Assembly (NCBI RefSeq): GCF_029892155.1
Contig: NZ_JARZAG010000017.1
Coordinates: forward strand, 1-64,000
Length of the DNA stretch: 64,000 nt
DNA from: Kitasatospora sp. GAS204B
GTDB taxonomy: Bacteria; Actinomycetota; Actinomycetes; Streptomycetales; Streptomycetaceae
Direction of reading: 5' to 3'
Below the pieces are notes generated by a model. That model was given only the letters and a program-made list of their open reading frames with translations. It did no database searches and was not told the DNA's origin. Positions 40,201-44,610 of this stretch are shown here, piece by piece (the stretch's first letter is position 1; each line of letters starts with the position of its first letter). Both the position numbers and the translations under genes were made by a program.

Positions 40201-43089
40201 CACCCCCTGTTCCAGATCATGTTGGCCCTGCAGAACGCGCCGCTGGGCGAGTTCGCGCTGCCGGGGCTGGAGACCGGCCACCTGGAGGCGCCGACCGGAA
40301 CCGCGCGGGTCGACCTGACCTTCAGCCTGGCCGAGCAGTTCCGCCCGGACGGCGGCCTCGACGGCCTGATCGGCGCGGTGGAGTACGCCACCGACCTGTT
40401 CGACGCGCCCACCGTGGAGCTGCTGTTCGACCGCTGGGCGCGACTGCTGCGCACGGCGGTCGCCGACCCGGACCGGCCGATCAGCCGGATCGACGTCATG
40501 TCCGGCGAGGAACGCCGCCGGCAGCTGTCCGAGTCCACGGGCGTCGCCGCCGAGCTGCCCGAGGCCGCGGTACCGGAACTGTTCGCCCGCCAGGTCCGGG
40601 CCACCCCGGACGCCGTGGCGGTCGTGGCCGGCGGCACCGAGCTGACCTACCGGGAACTCGACATCCGGGCCGATCACCTCGCTCGGGCGCTGATCCGTCA
40701 GGGCGTGCGACCGGAGACACCGGTGGCGGTCATGCTGGAGCGCTCGGCGGAGCTGGTCGTGGCGATCCTGGCGATCATCAAGGCGGGCGGCGCCTACGTG
40801 CCGCTCGACTCGCGCTTCCCGTCGTCCCGCATCGACCTGATCCTGCGGGAGACCGGGGCCGCGCTGGTGCTCACCGAGGACGTGCTGACCGCGCTGCTCC
40901 GGGCCGAGCCCGACCCGTCCGAACTCGAAGTCCCCTGCGACCCCCGGCAGCTGGCGTACATCATGTACACCTCCGGATCCACCGGGCGGCCGAAGGGCGT
41001 GGCCGTCACCCACCGCGACGTGGTGGGCCTCGCGCTCACCCCCGAATGGCGCGGCGGCGGACACGAGCGGGTGCTGATGCACTCCCCGACCGCCTTCGAC
41101 CTCTCGACGTACGAGCTGTGGGTGCCGCTGCTCAACGGCGGCCGGGTCGTGGTCGCACCGCCCGAGCGGCTCGACCTCGACCTGCTGCAGCAGACGGTCA
41201 GTGAGCACCGGGTGACCGGGCTGTGGCTGACAGCCGGCCTGTTCCGCCTGGTCGCCGAGGAGCGGCCGAGCCTGCTCGCCGGGGTCCGCGAGGTCTGGAC
41301 CGGCGGTGACGTGGTCTCCCCGGCCGCCGTCGCCCGGGTGCGCGCGGCCTGCCCCGGCATCGAGGTGGTCAACGGCTACGGGCCGACCGAGGCCACGACC
41401 CTGGCCACCTGGCACCCGGTGCGCACCCTCTGCGAGGACGCCGCGACCGTGCCGATCGGTGCTCCGATGGCCAACATGCGTGCCTACGTGCTCGACGAGC
41501 ACCTGCGGCCGGTGCCGACGGGCATGGTCGGCGAGCTGTACCTCGCGGGAGTGGGCGTGGCCCGCGGCTACCTCGGCCGCCCGGGTCTGACGGCCGAGCG
41601 GTTCACCGCGGACCCGTACGGGCCGGCCGGGAGCCGGATGTACCGCACCGGCGACCTGGCGTGGTGGCGGGCCGACGGTGGGCTCGAGTTCGCCGGACGG
41701 GCCGACCACCAGGTCAAGCTGCGGGGCCTGAGGATCGAGCCCGGCGAGATCGAGGCCGTGCTGGCGAGCTGCCCGGGCGTCGCCCAGGCGGCCGTGGTGG
41801 CCCGCGAGGACCAGCCGGGCGACAAGCGGCTCGTCGGCTACCTGGTGGCCGCCCCCGAGGGGGTGCCCGAGGCGGGCGAGCTGTCCGACCGGCTGCGCCG
41901 CGAACTGCCCGACTACATGGTGCCGTCGGCGTTCGTCACCGTGGACGTGCTGCCGCTGACCGCCAACGGCAAGTTGGACCGGGCCGCCCTGCCCGCCCCC
42001 GACTACGGTGCGCCGGGCGGCGGACGCGGCCCGCGTACGCCGCAGGAGCAGCTGCTGTGCGACCTGTTCGCCGAGGTCCTCGGCCGGGAGCAGGTGCGGA
42101 TCGACGACAGTTTCTTCGACCTGGGCGGGCACTCGCTGCTGGCGGCCCGCCTGGTCTCCCGGGTCCGCGAGACCCTCGGCATCGAGGTGGGCCTGCGCAC
42201 GCTGTTCGAAGCGCCGACCGTGGCCGGGCTCACCGAACGCCTGGTCATGAACGACCCCGGCGACGCGCTGGACGTGGTGCTGCCGCTGCGCACCACCGGG
42301 AACGGGACACCGCTGTTCTGCATCCACCCCGGCGGCGGCATCAGCTGGTCGTACAGCGGGCTGCTGAACCACGTCGGTCCCCAGCATCCGCTCTACGCGA
42401 TCCAGGCGCGCGGCCTCGGCCGGCCCGAACCGCTGCCGGCGTCCTACGAGGAGATGGCGGCCGACTACGTCGACCAGATCCGCAAGATCCAGCCGGAGGG
42501 CCCGTACCTGCTGCTCGGCTGGTCCGCCGGCGGGCTGATCGCCCACGCGGTCGCCTGCGAGCTCCAGTCGCGCGGTGAGCGCACCGCACTGCTGGCGATC
42601 CTCGACGCCTACCCGGTGAAGGACGTGCAGTTCGAGGAGGTGCCGGTGCCCACCGAACGGGACGTGCTGGTCGGTGTGCTCGACGTCGACCCGGACGAGC
42701 TGGGCGACCGGGCGCTGACCTACGGCGAGGTCGCCGAGGTCCTGAACCGGCGGGGCAGCGCGCTGGCCGGCCTGACGGAGCGGCAGATCGAGGTCATCGT
42801 CCAGATCATGATCAACAACGCGAAGCTGGCGGTCGACTTCGTCCCCCGAAGGTTCGACGGAGACCTGCTGCTCTTCAACTCCACGATCGACCGGACCGAG
42901 GACAACGCCGGGCCCGGGATCTGGCGCCCCTACATCGCCGGCCGGATCGACTCGTACGAGATCGCCACCCGGCACAACCGGATGACCCAAGCCGGCTCGC
43001 TGGCCCAGATCGGACCGATCCTGGCCGCCAAGCTCGCCGAGGCCACCGAGGCCACTGGTGTCACCCCAACCCACAACCAGGAGGACTGA
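19168..43089 (+). CDS. Seven-module NRPS with N-methyltransferase and thioesterase (predicted cyanopeptolin-type synthetase)
   Basis: This is one 7,973-residue synthetase: C-A-T repeated seven times, an N-methyltransferase inserted in A6, and a terminal thioesterase. No epimerase is visible. Carrier serines are at 1006, 2065, 3112, 4159, 5180, 6615 and 7656, each in GGHSLL. Specificity codes read against the GrsA numbering give module 1 unassigned, 2 Thr, 3 unassigned, 4 Pro, 5 Phe, 6 Tyr (N-methylated), 7 Val-like. This matches the core order of Ahp-cyclodepsipeptides: Thr, variable, Ahp, Phe, N-Me-aromatic, Val/Ile, closed as a lactone on Thr. A streptogramin-B-type reading is weaker because methylation falls one residue later. 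All seven residues on one polypeptide is unusual. The next gene, MbtH, starts 5 bp downstream and probably supports the A domains. Confidence 0.95.
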   Translation: MSRRDGEALPLTAAQREIWLAEQRSKAPIPGYRVGECLEIHGPVDRELFETALRRVVDEVDALHVSFVDDGEGPRQVLRETWDWAPAHLDLGGEPDPRAAALEWMERDLLRPLDLARDPLFGHALIRLSPTEYLWYLNYHHVVLDALSSSLVRQRVGEVYSALAEGGAVPPCPFGALRDLVDSDAAYRASTDFAADRAYWTERFADRPAPTRLTDASPTDPNLALRLAEERELRRPDALRAAADRAGVRWSRLLIAATALYAHRLTGTQDVVLAMPVTARRGADRDLTAVPGTMSNVVPLRLTVRPDMPWRELVAQTVREVETAVAHERYRSEDLLRDLGAPGGIGTAFPLIVNIMAFNSRPSFAGHPASVHHFVSGSTTDLAVWVFDYRDGNPPLLRLHGSPEAYGPDHLAAHQRRLLALLDTIADCDQDMPLGRIELLTAEEHRESAEVGTGRAAQAPAASLPELFREHVRATPDLTALVCGDVSLTYAELDARANRLAQAMINRGAGPERLVAVALSRSAELVVAVLAVLKTGAAYVPVDPEYPAARIVHLLDDARPTLLVTDSRSAQRLPGAGLVGRLVLDDPETAALVADRPAADPMVAVDPGHPAYVIYTSGSTGRPKGVLATHGGLLNLLTDLRQVQFAPLLKEGRRLRVALTTSVSFDASWNQLLALFGGHELHVLDHATWTDPDAFVDYAARNALDFVEATPSYLQVLVAHGLLSDPRWRPALVAAGGEAVPERLWEQLRAAEDVACLNLYGPSECTVNSVAALVGSSPRPVIGRPVTGARLHVLDGALRPLPTGAAGELYIAGAGLARGYLDRPGLTAGRFVADPFGPSGSRMYRTGDLVRWNPDGNLEFLGRSDDQVKIRGFRVELGEIEAVLAEHPQVARAAVTVRAEAEPRLVAYAVPVAGQVVQPDALRARLRERLPEYMVPSAFVVLDALPLTPNGKLDRRALPAPESQPATPGRAPRTATEHLLVGLFAEVLGVSEPGLDDSFFDLGGHSLLATRLVARARTTLGVELRLGDLFDAPTVAELAAAVDVAGRARPALDRRERPETVPLSFAQRRLWFLHSLEGPSATYNIPLALRLSGNLDQRALEAALADVVERHESLRTTFPTVDGVPCQRVLDPDEARPRLRVTEVGERGLPPLLAQAARYGFELAEEPPLHAELFQLGPQEHVLLLVVHHIAGDGWSMGPLSQDLTTAYAARSDGAKPQWSPLPVQYADYALWQRELLGDASDPDSLLSGQLAYWSEQLAGLPEQLELPFDRPRPAAMSYRGAHLPVRIDAELHQGLRALARDGGASLFMVLQAGLAALLGKLGAGTDVPIGTPIAGRTDEAVDDLVGFFVNTLVLRTDLSGDPSFTELLGRVRADALAAYAHQDVPFEHLVEALNPARSLSHHPLFQTMLALQNAPLGAFELPGLRVATDLVHTGTAKCDLTFMVTEQPGADGLSVLVEYSTDLFDAATVAGIVERWLRLLRAVVADPGRAIGRVDVLSADELRALLPAGEGRDGELSVSGITALFERQVRANPAATAVVSGEVSLTYQELNARANRLAHVLIERGVGPEQLVAVALPRSAELVVAILAVLKAGAAYVPVDPEYPAARIAYLLQDARPALLVTTSRIGDLPGAEVVDRLLLDAEGLDGLLDTDPAVPVDPGHPAYVIHTSGSTGDPKGVVVPHRNVVRLFDTTRELFGFSAEDVWTLFHSYAFDFSVWELWGALLHGGRLVVVDHETSRSPGRFLELLARERVTVLNQTPSAFYQLIQADVEAPETGRELALRTVVFGGEALEPARLASWYERHPDDGPRLVNMYGITETTVHVTHAALDRSGIPAGQIGTAIPDLRTYVLDDGLRPVAPGVAGELYVAGPGLARGYLNRPGLTSGRFVADLFGPAGSRMYRSGDVVRRAADGSLRYVGRADQQVKVRGFRIELGEIEAALAAHPGVAQVAVLARQDRVDDTRLVAYLVPATGTAPRPADLRAHLAGRLPEHMVPSAFVVLEALPLTANGKLDHRALPAPDLAPTGTGRAPRTPQEQVLCELFAEVLGVAPVGVEDGFFDLGGHSLLATRLAARIRATLGVEMELRTLFEAPTPAGLAAALVAAGPAQAALAPFLRPEQLPLSFAQRRLWFLHQLEGDSGNYHIPLAWRLSGRLDREALQAAVTDLVARHEALRTVFPVVDGVPYQRVLDVVAARPGLAVRRTTEAGLSGALTVALTHPFDLETELPLHAELFELAPDEHVLLLVLHHIAGDGWSLGPLAADLAEAYAARCRGEEPRRAPLAVQYADYTLWQHELLGEATDSGSPFAHQSAYWTRQLADLPEQLQLPADRPRPAVASHRGGFVRAELDAELHRGLRELARTTGTSLFMVLQAGLAALLHRLGAGDDVPVGSLTAGRTDQALDELVGYFVNTLVLRTDTSGDPTFAELLARVRDTALAGYANQDLPFEYLVEALNPSRSLSHHPLFQVMLVLQNNVRAEFAPPGLRAAEVELTTTTSKFDLLFSLAERHAEDGSPAGIDAFVQFASDLYDPATVETMAARWVRLLTAAVADPQQRLGRFDLLSAEERRELLSAAGDLAHPSPAASLPALFRAVVEERPEAVAVVSADLTLTYGQLDARANRLAHALISRGVGPEQLVALALPRSAELVVAILAVHKAGAAYLPIDPKYPAARIAYLLDDARPALLVTTVGLDATLPGAAGLDRLLLDAGAESDGLADTDPGIHVEPDNVAYVIYTSGSTGRPKGVMVSHLGVPGVVAAKVERLGIDAGSRVLQFASASFDASVWEIFAALLSGAALVLAPATEPVAALTDASLALTHVLVPPSVLAALRPEDVTVSTLTVGGEACTPDLVARWAPGRKMINSYGPTETTVASTMSAPLSPGAGVPPIGRPIAGFRAYVLDERLCLVPPGMAGELYVAGPGVARGYLNRPGLTAGRFVACPFGPAGQRMYRTGDLVRRRADGELEYVGRTDDQVKVRGFRIELGEIETALAEHPRIGQVAVIARKDRAEDTRLVAYLVPAIGAELQPDELRAHLRERLPDYMVPAAFVSLDGLPLTAHGKLDRRALPEPDVTGLRTGGAPHTPQEQVLAGLFAEVLGLPEVGLDDDFFDLGGHSLLATRLLARVRATLGVELTLHALFRTPTVAGLAAGLGGAGRARPAMERAARPDRVPLSSAQRRLWFLHQLESTGSSYHMPLAWRLSGPLDRVALEAALGDVADRHETLRTVFRVVDGVPYQQVLAAGTVRPELPVTPADETSLTELLARAAVRGFDLAAEPPLRAELFELSADEHVLLLVVHHIAGDGWSLGPLAADLATAYAARRRHEEPRWAPLPVQYADYTLWHERLLGDRDDPTSLFARESAYWTERLAGLPEQIRLPADRPRPATASYRGGHLAIDLDAELHGALVRLGRKHGASVYMVLQAALAAVLDKLGAGDDIPVGSLIAGRTDQALDDLVGFFVNTLVLRTDTSGDPSFAELLARVREGALAAYAHQDLPFEHVVEALNPSRSLARQPLFQVLLALQNVPRTEFELSGLGAEILLVRTPTAMFDLGFHLLERGSAGGPAEGIVGRVEYSADLFDHTTVEALVARWLRLLAAVVAEPDRPLSRIDVLTAEERHELLVARNDTARPVPADALPALFEAQVRATPQAPAVVFEDTVLTYRELNRRANRLAHALIARGVGPEQVVALRLPRSAELVVAVLAVLKTGAAYLPIDPDYPAARIAYMLQDARPAVVLDDLAAVTPDGEQPEHDPAVSVDPRHPAYVIYTSGSTGRPKAVVMPAAGLLNLLAWHHNAVGGEPGTRTAQFTAISFDVSVQELLSALLYGKTLVVPTEEQRRSAELFAHWLDRHQVAELFAPNLVVEALAEAAEEAGLELPSLRLVAQAGEAMRLGGAVRRFQARRPGRTLHNHYGPAETHVITAYPLPADPADCPLPVPIGRPIANCRAYVLDSALQPVAPGVTGELYLAGAGLARGYLNRPGLTAGRFVADPYGPAGSLMYRTGDLVRWRADGELEFAGRVDHQVKVRGFRVEPGEIEAELTAHPGVAQVAVLAREDKPGETRIVAYAVASTQQPATGEALAAYLRERVPDYLVPSAFVLLDALPLTPNGKLDRAALPAPDPGSAGAGRAPRTPQEQILCELFAEVLGLPRVGVDDDFFDLGGHSLLATRLMSRVRATLGVELELRGLFRTPTPAGLAAGLHGAGTARQALVPRPRREPMPLSFAQRRLWFLQQFGAPSATYHMPLALRLSGDLDRAALSAALADVVARHETLRTVFPQTAGIPHQRVLDAAEVAVPLTVRAAGEAEVPALLREAAVRGFDLTSQVPLRAELFAVAPDEHVLLLVMHHIAGDGWSMGPLAHDLATAYATRQGGGTPAWPALPVTYGDYTLWQHEILGDEHDADSVFARQVGYWSEALAGLPEQLQLPVDRPRPAAMSYGGDLLDIRIDAELHAALVELARRSGATLFMVLQAGLAALFTRLGAGTDVPIGSPIAGRTDEALDELVGFFVNTLVLRTDTSGDPSFVELLGRVRETALEAFAHQDVPFEHLVEVLNPSRSLSYHPLFQTGLVVQNAPGGDFDLPGLRVSGVAVPTGTSRLDLTFGLAEEYGPDGAAAGLSGAVEYSTDLFDRATVETLVARWTRLLAAAAVAPDQRIGRIDLLSAEESGELLPAVEEGEATASLPELFAVRVAAVPDAVALVCGGLELTYRELNARANRFAHSLIARGVGPEQLVAVALPRSVESVVAVLGVLKAGAAYLPVDPAYPRARIAFMLEDARPVVVVDDPALVSEGDWPQTDPEIALDVRHPAYVIYTSGSTGRPKGVAVSHAGVSGLVAAQVERLGVVPGSRVLQFASPSFDASFWDLCSALLTGAALVLAPTEAPLESLTDRRLDVTHVTLPPSALAALDGAELTATTLVVAGEACSPELVDRWAPGRRMVNAYGPTETTVCATMSEPLSPSAGVPPIGRPVAGFRVYVLDERLRPVPPGVPGELYVAGPGLARGYLNRPGLTAGRFVACPFGADGERMYRTGDVVRRRTDGQLEYVGRADDQVKVRGFRVEPGEVEAALAEHPAVARAAVLAQDDRLIGYVAVRPDVAVRPDELAAHLRGRLPDYLVPAVFVVLDALPLTPNGKLDRAALPAPDLGSAGAGRVPRTPQEQILCGLFAEVLGLAQVGVDDDFFELGGHSLLATRLAARVRSVLGVELELRALFQAPTVAGLAAALSEAGRARPALTAHQRPEAVPLSFAQRRLWFLHRMDGTTATYHIPLALRLTGTLDRAALDEALADVVDRHESLRTVFPEVDGVPCQLVLHPGAARPRARLTEVSEAELTERLTEFARQPFDLAAEPPLRAELFAVAPDEHVLLLVMHHIAGDGWSTGPLARDLAEAYAARCEGRSPGWSLLPVQYTDYTLWQRDLLGDAADPKSRFAEQLDYWKHQLAGLPELLPLPTDRPRPAVAGWRGDQVGLQLSPELHAALTELARRTGTSLFMVLQAGLAALFTRLGAGTDVPIGSPIAGRTDEALDELVGFFVNTLVLRTDTSGDPSFVELLGRVRETALEAFAHQDVPFEHLVEVLNPSRSLSYHPLFQTILAVQNAPMGRFSLPGLDVTTYAVATGTAKFDLGLSLAEQFGPDGGPAGIVGVVEYTTDLFDRSTVAALARRWTLLLETVTADPEQPIGGIDLLDTDERHQLLERGNATAREVGAVPVPQAFAVRVAAVPDAVALVCGGLELTYRELNARANRFAHSLIARGVGPEQLVAVALPRSVESVVAVLGVLKAGAAYLPVDPAYPRARIAFMLEDARPVVLVDDPALVSEVSDWPETDPVVALDVRHPAYVIYTSGSTGRPKGVVVGHGGVASLVAAQIERFAIEPGSRVLQFASPSFDASVSEIFTALLRGAALVLPAAEPVAALTDPGLAVTHVTVPPSVLAALPEDSLSVSTLVVAGEACPPELVDRWAPGRRMVNAYGPTETTVCATMSDPLSPATGVPPIGRPIANARVYVLDERLRPVPPGVPGELYVAGAGLARGYLNRPGLTAGRFVACPFGNDGERMYRTGDVVRWRTDGQLEYVGRADDQAKVRGFRVEPGEVEAALAEHPAVARAAVLAQDDRLIGYVVPRLEALRDSGHEADHVSEWQDIYDALPITPEEAVFGQNFVGWNSSYDASPIPVEQMRQWRDATVSRILALRPRRVLEVGVGTGLLLSQIAPHCETYWATDFSATAIDALAAQVARQGDLAERVVLQTRPAHDTDELPTGTFDTIVINSVVQYFPSAEYLADVIVKLMRLLAPGGALFIGDVRNLRLLRPLATAVQLHRSGADADLATVRRAVEQALRVEKELLVDPDFFTALREHGADIGAVAVEVKRGRHHNELSRYRYDVTLHKSPAAPAATSRPVELEWGRQVAGLAGLRELLGQPLADVLRVTGVPNLRVVRESALARAVQNGDSSLAELLEQLHAPEEGVLPDPDDFHALGREFDLRVGVTWSPTQADAVDVVFADPRAHHGSPVEPYLPARATGRTLSSLTNRPTDSRDTAALIGELRDWLRGRLPDYLVPSAFVALETLPLTASGKLDRRALPAPDLGSVGAGRAPRTPQEQLLAELFAEVLGLAQVGVEDSFFDLGGHSLLATRLASRVRATLGAELEVRTLFETPTVAGLAARLDGSGTARPALTAQPRPELLPLSFAQRRLWFLHRMDGPSATYNMPLALSLTGGLDRSALHAALADVIARHESLRTVFRETDGVPYQVVLSASQAYPELPVVEFDESRLAERLADTARRGFDLAAEPPVRAELYALAHDRHVLLVVVHHIAADGWSMGPLSGDLAAAYAARCRGDEPQWSPLPVQYADYTRWQRDLLGDAADPESLFARQLAYWKDELTGMPQQVQLPADRPRPPVASQLGDRVVVRMDAELHQALRDLAAERGASLFMVLQAGLAALLTRLGAGTDIAIGSPIAGRTDQALDELVGFFVNTLVLRTDTGGDPGFAELLGRVRQKALTAYDHQDVPFEYLVEVVNPVRSLAHHPLFQIMLALQNAPLGEFALPGLETGHLEAPTGTARVDLTFSLAEQFRPDGGLDGLIGAVEYATDLFDAPTVELLFDRWARLLRTAVADPDRPISRIDVMSGEERRRQLSESTGVAAELPEAAVPELFARQVRATPDAVAVVAGGTELTYRELDIRADHLARALIRQGVRPETPVAVMLERSAELVVAILAIIKAGGAYVPLDSRFPSSRIDLILRETGAALVLTEDVLTALLRAEPDPSELEVPCDPRQLAYIMYTSGSTGRPKGVAVTHRDVVGLALTPEWRGGGHERVLMHSPTAFDLSTYELWVPLLNGGRVVVAPPERLDLDLLQQTVSEHRVTGLWLTAGLFRLVAEERPSLLAGVREVWTGGDVVSPAAVARVRAACPGIEVVNGYGPTEATTLATWHPVRTLCEDAATVPIGAPMANMRAYVLDEHLRPVPTGMVGELYLAGVGVARGYLGRPGLTAERFTADPYGPAGSRMYRTGDLAWWRADGGLEFAGRADHQVKLRGLRIEPGEIEAVLASCPGVAQAAVVAREDQPGDKRLVGYLVAAPEGVPEAGELSDRLRRELPDYMVPSAFVTVDVLPLTANGKLDRAALPAPDYGAPGGGRGPRTPQEQLLCDLFAEVLGREQVRIDDSFFDLGGHSLLAARLVSRVRETLGIEVGLRTLFEAPTVAGLTERLVMNDPGDALDVVLPLRTTGNGTPLFCIHPGGGISWSYSGLLNHVGPQHPLYAIQARGLGRPEPLPASYEEMAADYVDQIRKIQPEGPYLLLGWSAGGLIAHAVACELQSRGERTALLAILDAYPVKDVQFEEVPVPTERDVLVGVLDVDPDELGDRALTYGEVAEVLNRRGSALAGLTERQIEVIVQIMINNAKLAVDFVPRRFDGDLLLFNSTIDRTEDNAGPGIWRPYIAGRIDSYEIATRHNRMTQAGSLAQIGPILAAKLAEATEATGVTPTHNQED
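22297..25476 (+). other. NRPS module 2: C, A2 (threonine), T2
   Basis: C2 has HHIAGDG at residues 1188-1194. A2 (about 1522-2015) has FDFSVWE at its core, then NQTPSAF, VVFGGEA and NMYGITETTVH. These give the code D F W N V G M V H, plus Lys2011. This is the well-known threonine code, DFWNxGMVHK. The Thr side-chain hydroxyl is the expected nucleophile for macrolactonisation in this compound class. T2 serine 2065. Confidence 0.88.
25477..28617 (+). other. NRPS module 3: C, A3 (unassigned, probably hydrophobic), T3
   Basis: C3 has HHIAGDG from residue 2247. A3 (about 2582-3062) gives the code D A W L T G S V A, plus Lys3058. Trp at 239 and Leu at 278 point to a hydrophobic side chain, but I do not know this code. 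In Ahp-cyclodepsipeptides the residue at this position, between Thr and Ahp, enters the protease S1 pocket. This domain would therefore set which protease is inhibited. T3 serine 3112. Confidence 0.75.
28618..31758 (+). other. NRPS module 4: C, A4 (proline), T4
   Basis: C4 has HHIAGDG from residue 3294. A4 (about 3630-4110) gives D V Q L A A H V I, plus Lys4105. It differs from the classical proline code DVQLIAHVVK at two of nine read positions. Core motifs are FDVSVQE, FAPNLVV and NHYGPAETHVI. Proline at this place is the expected precursor of Ahp when a P450 is present. T4 serine 4159. Confidence 0.82.
31759..34821 (+). other. NRPS module 5: C, A5 (phenylalanine), T5
   Basis: C5 has HHIAGDG from residue 4341. 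A5 (about 4674-5130) gives D A W T V A A V C, plus Lys5126, essentially the GrsA phenylalanine code. The carrier motif is FFELGGHSLL, with Glu instead of the usual Asp, and serine 5180. Long stretches of C5 and of the front of A5 are almost identical in DNA to module 6 and show TTG- and GGT-rich codons unlike the rest of the gene. Confidence 0.85.
34822..39126 (+). other. NRPS module 6: C, A6 (tyrosine) with inserted N-methyltransferase, T6
   Basis: C6 has HHIAGDG from residue 5362. A6 gives D A S T V A A V C, the code seen for Tyr; it differs from A5 only at position 239 (Ser for Trp). After the A8 region the A domain is interrupted at about 6112-6530 by a SAM-dependent methyltransferase with motif VLEVGVGTG at 6183-6191. 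It then resumes with LPDYLVPSAFV and Lys6561. This placement is typical of N-methylating modules, so N-methyl-Tyr is predicted. T6 serine 6615. Confidence 0.85.
39127..43089 (+). other. NRPS module 7: C, A7 (Val-like), T7 and thioesterase
   Basis: C7 has HHIAADG from residue 6797, with Ala for the Gly seen in C2-C6. A7 (about 7132-7606) gives D L Y W W G G T L, plus Lys7602. The W-GGT pattern resembles valine codes, so a branched aliphatic residue is likely, with moderate confidence. T7 serine 7656. The type I thioesterase occupies about 7700-7960, with nucleophile Ser7786 in GWSAGG, Asp7813 in AILDAYP and His7936 in TRHNRM. It probably closes the ring onto the module 2 threonine. Confidence 0.8.
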
Positions 43090-43094
43090 TTCCC

Positions 43095-43310
43095 ATGACC
43101 AACCCCTTCGACGACCAGGACGGCACCTTCCTCGTGCTCGTCAACCCGGAGAACCAGCACTCGCTGTGGCCGCAGTTCGCGGACGTCCCGTCCGGCTGGA
43201 CCGTCACCCACGGCCCCGACACCCACGCCGCCTGCCTGGAGCACGTCGAGCAGTCCTGGACCGACATGCGGCCCAAGAGTCTCGCCGACGCCATGGAAGC
43301 CCAGCGGTAG
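43095..43310 (+). CDS. MbtH-like protein
   Basis: This 71-residue NRPS partner binds A domains and supports their folding and activity. It has the family signature: NPENQHSLWPQF near the N-terminus, then VPSGWTV and a C-terminal SWTDMRPKSLADAM. The ATG at 43095 lies five bases after the NRPS stop, with AGGAGG inside the last NRPS codons, so translation is coupled. One or more of the seven A domains probably depend on it. Confidence 0.95.
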   Translation: MTNPFDDQDGTFLVLVNPENQHSLWPQFADVPSGWTVTHGPDTHAACLEHVEQSWTDMRPKSLADAMEAQR

Positions 43311-43320
43311 CGCGGCCGAC

Positions 43321-44580
43321 GTGACCTCCACCGACACCCTGGACGAGGCCCGCGGCAGCGCGGGCCTCGCCCGGCCCGGCGACCTCGCCGCGGCGCTGCG
43401 TACGCCCGAGGCCCGCCGGGACCCGTACCCGTTCTACGCCCGCATGCGGCGCGAGAGCCCGGTCCACCGCAGCGCCGAGGGCATCTGGCACCTGACCCGC
43501 TACGCCGACGTCGAGGCGGCCCTGGGCGACCTGCGGCTGTCCAACGACCGTGACCGGATGACCCGTGCCTACGGCGCGCTCGGCGGTGACCTGAAGGCCT
43601 TCAGCCGGCTCACCGAGCGGCTCGGCCGGGTGATGACCAACACCGACCCGCCGGACCACGCCCGGCTGCGCAAGCTCGCCAACCGCGCGTTCACCGCCCG
43701 ACGCGTCGAAGCCCTGCGCGAGGGCATCCAGCGGATCGTCGACCGGCTCGTCGACGAGGCGCTCGCGGCGGGCCCGGCCATGGACCTGATCGAGGCGGTC
43801 GCCTCCCCGCTGCCGCTGTCCGTCGTCTGCGAGCTCTTCGGCATCCCGCCCGAGGACCGCCCGCAGGTCAAGACCTGGTTCCGCCGCTTCGGCCGGATGA
43901 GCGAGGACATCGACAAGTCCGAGGCGGCGATCGAGCAGTACGAGGAGTACCTCGCCCGACTCGTCAGCCAACGCCGGGCCGAGCCGGGCGACGACCTGAT
44001 CAGCGCCCTGGTCGCGACGCAGGCGCAGGACGACCGGCTCACCGACTCCGAGCTGCTGTCCACCTGCTTCGTCCTGATCACCGCGGGCGACGAGACCACC
44101 ACCCACCTGGTCGGCAACGGCATGCTCGCTCTGCTGCGCCACCCCGACCAGTTGGCCCGGCTTCGCGACGACCGGGCGTTGATCGGTAGCGCCGTGGACG
44201 AACTGGCCCGCTACGACACGCCTACCCAGGCGATCGTCCGGGTCGTCGCGGAGGATGTCGAGATCGGCGGGCGGACCCTGCGTGCGGGCGAGCTGGTGTA
44301 CCTGTTCCTCGCCGCGACCAACCGCGACCCCGAGCGCTTCGAGGACCCCGACCGGCTCGACCTGTCCCGCCCCGGCAACCGGCACCTCAGCTTCGGCAAC
44401 GGTCCGCACTTCTGCCTCGGCGGCCCACTGGCCAAGCTCCAGGTGGAGGTGGCCGTCAGCACGCTGGTCCGCCGACTGCCGGAGCTGCGGCTGGCCGACG
44501 AAGCAGCCGGCGGGGAGGCCCTCGAATGGCGGCCCAACCCGCTGCAACGGCGGCTGACCGCCCTCCCGCTCACCTACTGA
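43321..44580 (+). CDS. Cytochrome P450 (proposed proline-to-Ahp oxidase)
   Basis: This 419-residue soluble bacterial P450 has an I-helix AGDETTT (about 255-261), a K-helix ExxR in DELARYDTP, and a haem loop FGNGPHFCLGG with Cys365 as the iron ligand. It would receive electrons from a ferredoxin encoded elsewhere. It follows MbtH by 10 bp with a GTG start at 43321. In crocapeptin biosynthesis a P450 with a helper protein converts a proline residue into the amino-hydroxy-piperidone ring. The Pro module and the position here suggest the same chemistry. Hydroxylation of Phe, Tyr or another residue cannot be excluded from sequence. Confidence 0.9.
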   Translation: MTSTDTLDEARGSAGLARPGDLAAALRTPEARRDPYPFYARMRRESPVHRSAEGIWHLTRYADVEAALGDLRLSNDRDRMTRAYGALGGDLKAFSRLTERLGRVMTNTDPPDHARLRKLANRAFTARRVEALREGIQRIVDRLVDEALAAGPAMDLIEAVASPLPLSVVCELFGIPPEDRPQVKTWFRRFGRMSEDIDKSEAAIEQYEEYLARLVSQRRAEPGDDLISALVATQAQDDRLTDSELLSTCFVLITAGDETTTHLVGNGMLALLRHPDQLARLRDDRALIGSAVDELARYDTPTQAIVRVVAEDVEIGGRTLRAGELVYLFLAATNRDPERFEDPDRLDLSRPGNRHLSFGNGPHFCLGGPLAKLQVEVAVSTLVRRLPELRLADEAAGGEALEWRPNPLQRRLTALPLTY

Positions 44581-44610
44581 CACCTGAACGATGACGAAGG
44601 AGAACCGACC

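Noticed and set aside
19168..43089. Streptogramin B-type synthetase (acyl-Thr-Abu-Pro-N-MePhe-Pip-Phg)
   Set aside because: Thr and Pro fall in similar places, but the N-methyltransferase is in the module after Phe, the next residue is Val-like rather than phenylglycine, and no genes for hydroxypicolinate, pipecolate or phenylglycine are present.
19168..43089. Epimerase or dual condensation/epimerisation domains
   Set aside because: Each T domain is followed directly by a C domain with the normal HHIAxDG. I find no extra E domain between them and no obvious extended dual-C/E motif by eye.
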